64,000 bases of DNA from an uncultured Bacilli bacterium (GTDB taxonomy: Bacteria; Bacillota_I; Bacilli_A; RFN20; CAG-826): positions 1-64,000 of the forward strand of contig CAKPBC010000008.1 of assembly GCA_934140155.1 (NCBI GenBank), read 5' to 3'. The translations under genes were made by a program, and so were the position numbers. Positions 60,288 through 64,000 of the stretch are shown piece by piece; position 1 is the first letter of the stretch; every line of letters starts with the position of its first letter. Below the pieces are notes generated by a model. It had not been told where the DNA came from, made no database searches, and worked only from the letters and a program-made list of their open reading frames with translations.

Positions 60288-60316
60288 TTTTAAATGAAAA
60301 TATTTTCATAGTCAAT
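60288..60316 (-). promoter_or_regulatory. ccpA promoter with palindromic operator in the spacer
   Basis: TTGACT (60316-60311), a 17-bp spacer and TAAAAT (60293-60288) on the minus strand. The perfect 16-bp palindrome ATGAAAATATTTTCAT (60295-60310) fills the spacer, and TTTTCATTT-T-AAATGAAAA (60283-60301) overlaps it. The first matches 12 of 14 cre positions, lacking the central CG. Confidence 0.75.
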
Positions 60317-60407
60317 GAGTTTAAAAAATATTTTTTAATTTTTACAAGTTGTTTACAAAATTAAAAAGTGCCTAGTCGCACTTTTATGAGATGTTTATTC
60401 CATCGTT

Positions 60408-60674
60408 TTATTTTTTCTTTTTCTTTTTTTTCGATGTAATATCTTTTTCCATTTTCTTCATAAATTCATCGACGTCTTCATTAACATCATTACTTAATTT
60501 AGAAAATTCTTGTTTGATATCATCGGTTACTTTTTTGACATTATTAGACTCATGATTTTCTCGGTCATCGTTACGACACATTTCCTTAGCTTTCGATACG
60601 AAATATGGAAGTGATATGGTAAGTGCTGCTCCGGTAATTAAGCCGAATCCAAATGCCATAGTTCGAAAATGCAT
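60408..60674 (-). CDS. ytxH: YtxH-like membrane-anchored protein
   Basis: An 88-residue protein. An N-terminal Gly-rich hydrophobic helix (about 7-28, FGFGLITGAALTISLPYFV) is followed by a charged coiled coil and a run of Lys at the end. This is the YtxH/gas-vesicle-like design, and its place between murC and ccpA matches ytxH in Bacillus. AGGAGG is only four bases from the ATG. Role unknown, often stress-linked. Confidence 0.75.
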   Translation of the reverse strand: MHFRTMAFGFGLITGAALTISLPYFVSKAKEMCRNDDRENHESNNVKKVTDDIKQEFSKLSNDVNEDVDEFMKKMEKDITSKKKKKKK

Positions 60675-60691
60675 AATGCCTCCTATAAGAT

Positions 60692-61963
60692 TTAACTTTT
60701 AAAATCCGCTAGTCCATAAATCCAATCATCAATATTTTTGGAACTCATGAATAGATAAACTGTGTTGCTTTCTTCTTTTTCTTCGTTTATTAACTCACTT
60801 AAAGTATCAACATAGCTTATTCGAGTATCTGCATTTAATAACTTTGTATTAGCTTCTACTAATTCATAAATTGGTAAGATATAAGCTTTATCAAAGTTTA
60901 ATAAGACTTTTTTAAATTCCCGTTGAAATTTAACTAGTCTAGAATAACGATCTGGTTTAAAGATTCCTACGACTCTATGACTAGGATACATCTCACGGGC
61001 TATTTCTAGACTTGCTAAAATTTCACTCGGATGATGTGCGTAATCATCAATAAACACATCTCTTGCTATTATCTTGTGTTGCATTCTACGGTTTATACAA
61101 AAAATATCGTTAAAATTTTTAAAAGCTTTTTCGATATTTAAATTTGAACTATGTAAGAAAGCAATAACACTTAGTAAATGTAAAGCATTATATAAGCCAA
61201 ATATTGCCACATCAAGATGATAGATTTTTTCTTTTTTATAATAGACATCTCCTTTAATTCCATGTGTTAAATCTAAATTTTTAAAATAATAATCAGCATT
61301 TTCGCTTACTCCATAAGTTAACAAATTATGATGATGGACTTTATTCCTATAATCATAATTAACTATCACCTTATTAGCGTGTTTACAAAATTTATTAAAA
61401 GCACTATTATATTGCCTTTTTGTTTTAAAATAATCGACATGGTCATAATCAATATTAGTAATAATAATTGTATTAGGATAGTAAGTAAGGAAATGTTCAT
61501 AATATTCACATGCTTCATATACAATCATATTATTAGCAAATCCTCCGATACCAACACCATCTCCACGTAACATTGAACATCCTAAAATATTACTTATGGC
61601 ATGATGAAAGTATCCCACTGTGGAAGTTTTTCCATGTGTGCCACATATTGCCACTTGATATAAACTAGAAAAATAATCATGAATAAAATGATTATATTCT
61701 TTATAAGGAATATTTTTGTTTTTTATTTTTTCAATAATTGGATGATTAATAAAAGAATGTCCAACAATAACAAAATCCGTATCACTAGGAATATCGCTAT
61801 CTTCTAATAATACATCAACATTTATATTTCTCTTTTTTAAAATATCACTAGTAAACACAATGTGATCAATATCATTACCTCTTACTTCATGTCCATCGTC
61901 AACCAAGATACCCGCTAAAGCGGCCATACCTGTTCCTTTAATACCAATCAAATAGAATTTCAT
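60692..61963 (-). CDS. murC: UDP-N-acetylmuramate-L-alanine ligase
   Basis: A 423-residue Mur ligase. The Rossmann start is FYLIGIKGTGMAALAG, the ATP loop is CGTHGKTSTVGYF (around 108), and the C-terminal domain includes RRMQHKI and DDYAHHPSEI, the MurC type. It adds L-Ala to UDP-MurNAc, so the organism makes peptidoglycan, unlike true Mollicutes. It is a little shorter than most MurC proteins. ytxH follows 17 bases later. Confidence 0.95.
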   Translation of the reverse strand: MKFYLIGIKGTGMAALAGILVDDGHEVRGNDIDHIVFTSDILKKRNINVDVLLEDSDIPSDTDFVIVGHSFINHPIIEKIKNKNIPYKEYNHFIHDYFSSLYQVAICGTHGKTSTVGYFHHAISNILGCSMLRGDGVGIGGFANNMIVYEACEYYEHFLTYYPNTIIITNIDYDHVDYFKTKRQYNSAFNKFCKHANKVIVNYDYRNKVHHHNLLTYGVSENADYYFKNLDLTHGIKGDVYYKKEKIYHLDVAIFGLYNALHLLSVIAFLHSSNLNIEKAFKNFNDIFCINRRMQHKIIARDVFIDDYAHHPSEILASLEIAREMYPSHRVVGIFKPDRYSRLVKFQREFKKVLLNFDKAYILPIYELVEANTKLLNADTRISYVDTLSELINEEKEESNTVYLFMSSKNIDDWIYGLADFKS

Positions 61964-62153
61964 AGAATCACCATTACAATATATGCAAATGATAATTTAA
62001 TATTTGATATAATATTATTAATTATCTGCTTTTTTAATTGAATAACCAACTATCGCTCGTTTATTTCAAATTCTTGATTTATCAGAATAAATGTCCAAAT
62101 AATTTTAGGTATAAAGCATTTTAGTAATTGTTTTTGATAATTATTGTCTTTAT

Positions 62154-62189
62154 AAAACTTGTAATACGCAAAGGTCGAATACAAGTTTT
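62154..62189. terminator. Long inverted repeat after the ATPase gene
   Basis: AAAACTTGTA (62154-62163) and TACAAGTTTT (62180-62189) form a perfect 10-bp stem, usable from either side because of its A and T ends. It lies 50 bases after the ATPase stop; the rest of 61964-62239 shows no gene. Confidence 0.45.
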
Positions 62190-62239
62190 AATATCTTAAT
62201 TTTGCTAGATTATGTGACTTAAAAAGTTAAATAATTATC

Positions 62240-63658
62240 TTACTTATATAATTCGGATAGAGAAATAAGAACAATATTATCATTATTTTGTGTTTTAAAC
62301 CAATCACTAAATCCAGATAATGAAAACAAAATGTATTTACTAAGCTTATATTTTGTAGAAATCAAAGTTGCTCTTCTTACTAATGTGTCATAAATAGATT
62401 TATCTATTACTTCATTTTTAAATTTACATTCACCAATAACATATTTTTTATCAATAGTGGATATTCCCACTACATCAATATCAGTTGGTTGATTTTTCTT
62501 TTCGCCATTACTATTTATAGTAATTTCATTTCCCCACCAAGATCCAACATTAGTAATAAAACAATCAAAATCGCCTTGTATTCCATGAACCAATGTATAA
62601 TAATGACACATATTTTCGAATATACTGCCCATATATTCGTGAAGTTTTGGCTTAACAACTTTATTAAAATACAAGTCCCCTTTATTAATTTCAATTACAC
62701 TTGTTGCTTTTGGTATAAATTCGTACCAAAACTTAAACATATCATCTCTTAAGACATATTGAGTTTTTTTCTTATTATTCTCTTCTGTTATACATTTTTT
62801 CTTTTCGATTAAGCCTACACTAATTAACTTGTCTAAAGAATACAAAATAGTTGATTCCTTTTCACCAACTTTATTAGCAATCAAGTTAACAGTATTTTCA
62901 CCAGATGCAATTTTTTCAATTATGTTATTTACCAAAGAAATATCAGAAAATTCTTGAGTTAATAAGTTTCTAGTTTCATCATATAAATAACCATTAGTCT
63001 TAAAAAACAAATCAATTATATTTTCATCAATACTTTTATTTTGATTAATTAAAGAAAGATATTTAGCAACACCACCTGTTATTCCATAACATATCGCTTT
63101 ATCTTCATAAGAATAATTTGGCACGAATTTCGCCGATTCTAAATAATCAAAAGCCTCTAATTTTATTTGTGATTCTCTTCTTCCAAATATTGGACTTTTT
63201 TCACTTAGAACTTTATTTTCCATAAAACTTAAAGATGAGCCACATAATATTATTTTTAAATTTTTATCATTCCAAATTGAATCAACATATTTTTGTAAAA
63301 TTGATAATAAAGCATCATCTTTTTCTGCCCAATATGGCAATTCATCTATAACAAGAATAAGTTTTTCCTTACCAATAGTTTTATTAATAAAATCAAATAT
63401 TGATTCTAATGATTCAAATTTTATGTTATCAAGTGCAGGTAATAAAGTCGCAACTACTTGTCGAGCAAATAATTCTATATTTCTTTCTTTACCAACTTTT
63501 GTCGCAGTATAAAATATTGCTTTTTTATTTTTTATAAACTCCGCTATTAAAGTTGATTTTCCAATATGTTTACGGCCATAGATAATAGTCATACCTATTC
63601 CATCTTTACTATACAAGTCTTCTAATGTTTTTAACTCTTTTTCTCTACCAATAAACAT
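62240..63658 (-). CDS. ATPase with C-terminal DUF234 nuclease-like domain
   Basis: A 472-residue protein of the archaeal-type ATPase family. Walker A is YGRKHIGKSTLI, Walker B is LILVIDELPYW (DE pair), and a winged helix follows (about 235-305). The C-terminal DUF234 region has TDIDVVGISTIDKKYVIGECKFKN, the D...E-x-K pattern of PD-(D/E)xK nucleases. AAGGAG precedes the ATG. Such proteins are frequent and variable in gut genomes; they may be mobile or defensive, but function is unproven. Confidence 0.85.
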   Translation of the reverse strand: MFIGREKELKTLEDLYSKDGIGMTIIYGRKHIGKSTLIAEFIKNKKAIFYTATKVGKERNIELFARQVVATLLPALDNIKFESLESIFDFINKTIGKEKLILVIDELPYWAEKDDALLSILQKYVDSIWNDKNLKIILCGSSLSFMENKVLSEKSPIFGRRESQIKLEAFDYLESAKFVPNYSYEDKAICYGITGGVAKYLSLINQNKSIDENIIDLFFKTNGYLYDETRNLLTQEFSDISLVNNIIEKIASGENTVNLIANKVGEKESTILYSLDKLISVGLIEKKKCITEENNKKKTQYVLRDDMFKFWYEFIPKATSVIEINKGDLYFNKVVKPKLHEYMGSIFENMCHYYTLVHGIQGDFDCFITNVGSWWGNEITINSNGEKKNQPTDIDVVGISTIDKKYVIGECKFKNEVIDKSIYDTLVRRATLISTKYKLSKYILFSLSGFSDWFKTQNNDNIVLISLSELYK

Positions 63659-63677
63659 AATTTTTTCTCCTTACTTT

Positions 63678-63718
63678 TTATTCAAATCGATTTTATTCAA
63701 ATCAATCTGAATAAATTT
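63678..63718. repeat. TTATTCAAAT repeats upstream of the ATPase gene
   Basis: TTATTCAAATCGAT (63678-63691) and TTATTCAAATCAAT (63693-63706) are direct copies 15 bases apart, and TGAATAAA (63708-63715) is an inverted half. TTTATTCA-N8-TGAATAAA forms a perfect dyad. They lie in the promoter region of the ATPase gene and look like an operator. Confidence 0.5.
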
Positions 63719-63736
63719 TTTTAACTTTTCTTAAAC

Positions 63737-63772
63737 TAAAAAAAGCCGAAAAACATCAACAGAGTTCCGACT
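63737..63772 (-). terminator. Terminator of the ROK-family gene
   Basis: AGTCGGAA/TTTTCGGCT pair (two G-T pairs) and are followed by a run of T on the minus strand, 25 bases after the stop. Confidence 0.7.
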
Positions 63773-63797
63773 TTTAAAAATATTATTTAATTAATAA

Positions 63798-64000
63798 TTA
63801 ATCAATTAATGATGCTGCCCCAATAATACCGGCATCATTACCAAGTTCTGCACATTTAATTTCAACTTTTGGTGTATTAAAGAAGCCATAATTTTCTTCT
63901 TCTAATAATGGTACTAAACGATTTAATAAATAATCTTTTTGTCCACTTAATCCACCACCAATAATAATTAATTCTGGTCTAAAGATATTACAGAAGTTTA
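63798..64000 (-). CDS. ROK-family sugar kinase (glucokinase type), C-terminal part
   Basis: The last 67 codons of a gene whose start lies beyond the right edge. The translated end contains FRPELIIIGGGLSGQ and LGNDAGIIGAASL, the typical closing segments of ROK glucokinases, followed by TAA at 63800-63798. It would phosphorylate glucose or a related sugar for glycolysis. Confidence 0.88.
   Translation of the reverse strand, partial: NFCNIFRPELIIIGGGLSGQKDYLLNRLVPLLEEENYGFFNTPKVEIKCAELGNDAGIIGAASLID

Overview
The window looks like the chromosome of a low-GC, anaerobic, Gram-positive bacterium of the Bacilli, probably a gut lineage near the Erysipelotrichia/RF39-type Mollicutes relatives. Base composition is strongly A+T-rich, TGA is used as a stop, and ribosome binding sites are classical GGAGG sites. 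The gene content fits a fermenter without respiration genes: 6-phosphofructokinase, pyruvate kinase, a Na+-pumping biotin decarboxylase, rubrerythrin and superoxide reductase under a PerR-type regulator. Gene order keeps several Bacillus-like blocks: infC-rpmI-rplT; ytfJ-ytfI next to thiI, nifS-type desulfurase and ezrA; murC-ytxH-ccpA-tyrS; dnaB-dnaI. The placement is inferred from content and not from a phylogeny.

Layout. 1-14000 (mostly minus strand): tRNA-His, a tyrosine phosphatase, a phospholipase C-like protein, an MFS transporter, an SF2 helicase with membrane helices, flotillin, the perR-rubrerythrin-superoxide reductase operon, a glycolipid synthesis pair, a split chromate transporter and an M18 aminopeptidase. 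14000-38100: conserved housekeeping genes with many readable RNA regulators (T-box before thrS, L20-type leader before infC, S4-type leader before rpsD). infC starts at an ATT codon. The oxaloacetate decarboxylase operon is followed directly by bioY and birA, so biotin uptake and attachment are encoded beside the biotin enzyme.

38100-46550 is the most unusual part. One minus-strand gene series encodes small membrane proteins, two tandem soluble FtsH-like proteins whose zinc motif has become Y-x-L-A-A-K, four proteins that resemble or may derive from proteasome/HslV beta subunits (one retaining Thr1, Asp17 and a Lys in the usual place), a tail-anchored coiled-coil protein and a WYL regulator. 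Two copies of one palindrome (GTTACAT-N5-ATGTAAC) sit in front of this series and of a neighbouring gene. I read it as a candidate undescribed AAA+/Ntn-hydrolase machine, possibly a proteolytic or defence system; function is inference.

46550-57350 is an accessory region. A six-gene surface-glycan-like operon (two glycosyltransferases, radical SAM protein, P-loop kinase/methyltransferase fusion, phosphatase fusion, TupA-like ATP-grasp) lies beside a compact RiPP locus: a 64-residue precursor with five W-x-D/E motifs, a radical SAM/SPASM maturase and a P-loop protein. The precursor promoter has perfect -35 and -10 boxes separated by an 18-bp spacer that contains nine consecutive G, a good candidate for phase-variable switching. 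An IS-derived HTH remnant, a YDxYG-repeat peptide and a transglutaminase-like lipoprotein follow. 57490-57720 encodes an unassigned structured RNA with its own terminator. The right end returns to tyrS (T-box), ccpA with an operator inside its own promoter, ytxH, murC, an ATPase/DUF234 protein and the end of a ROK glucokinase.
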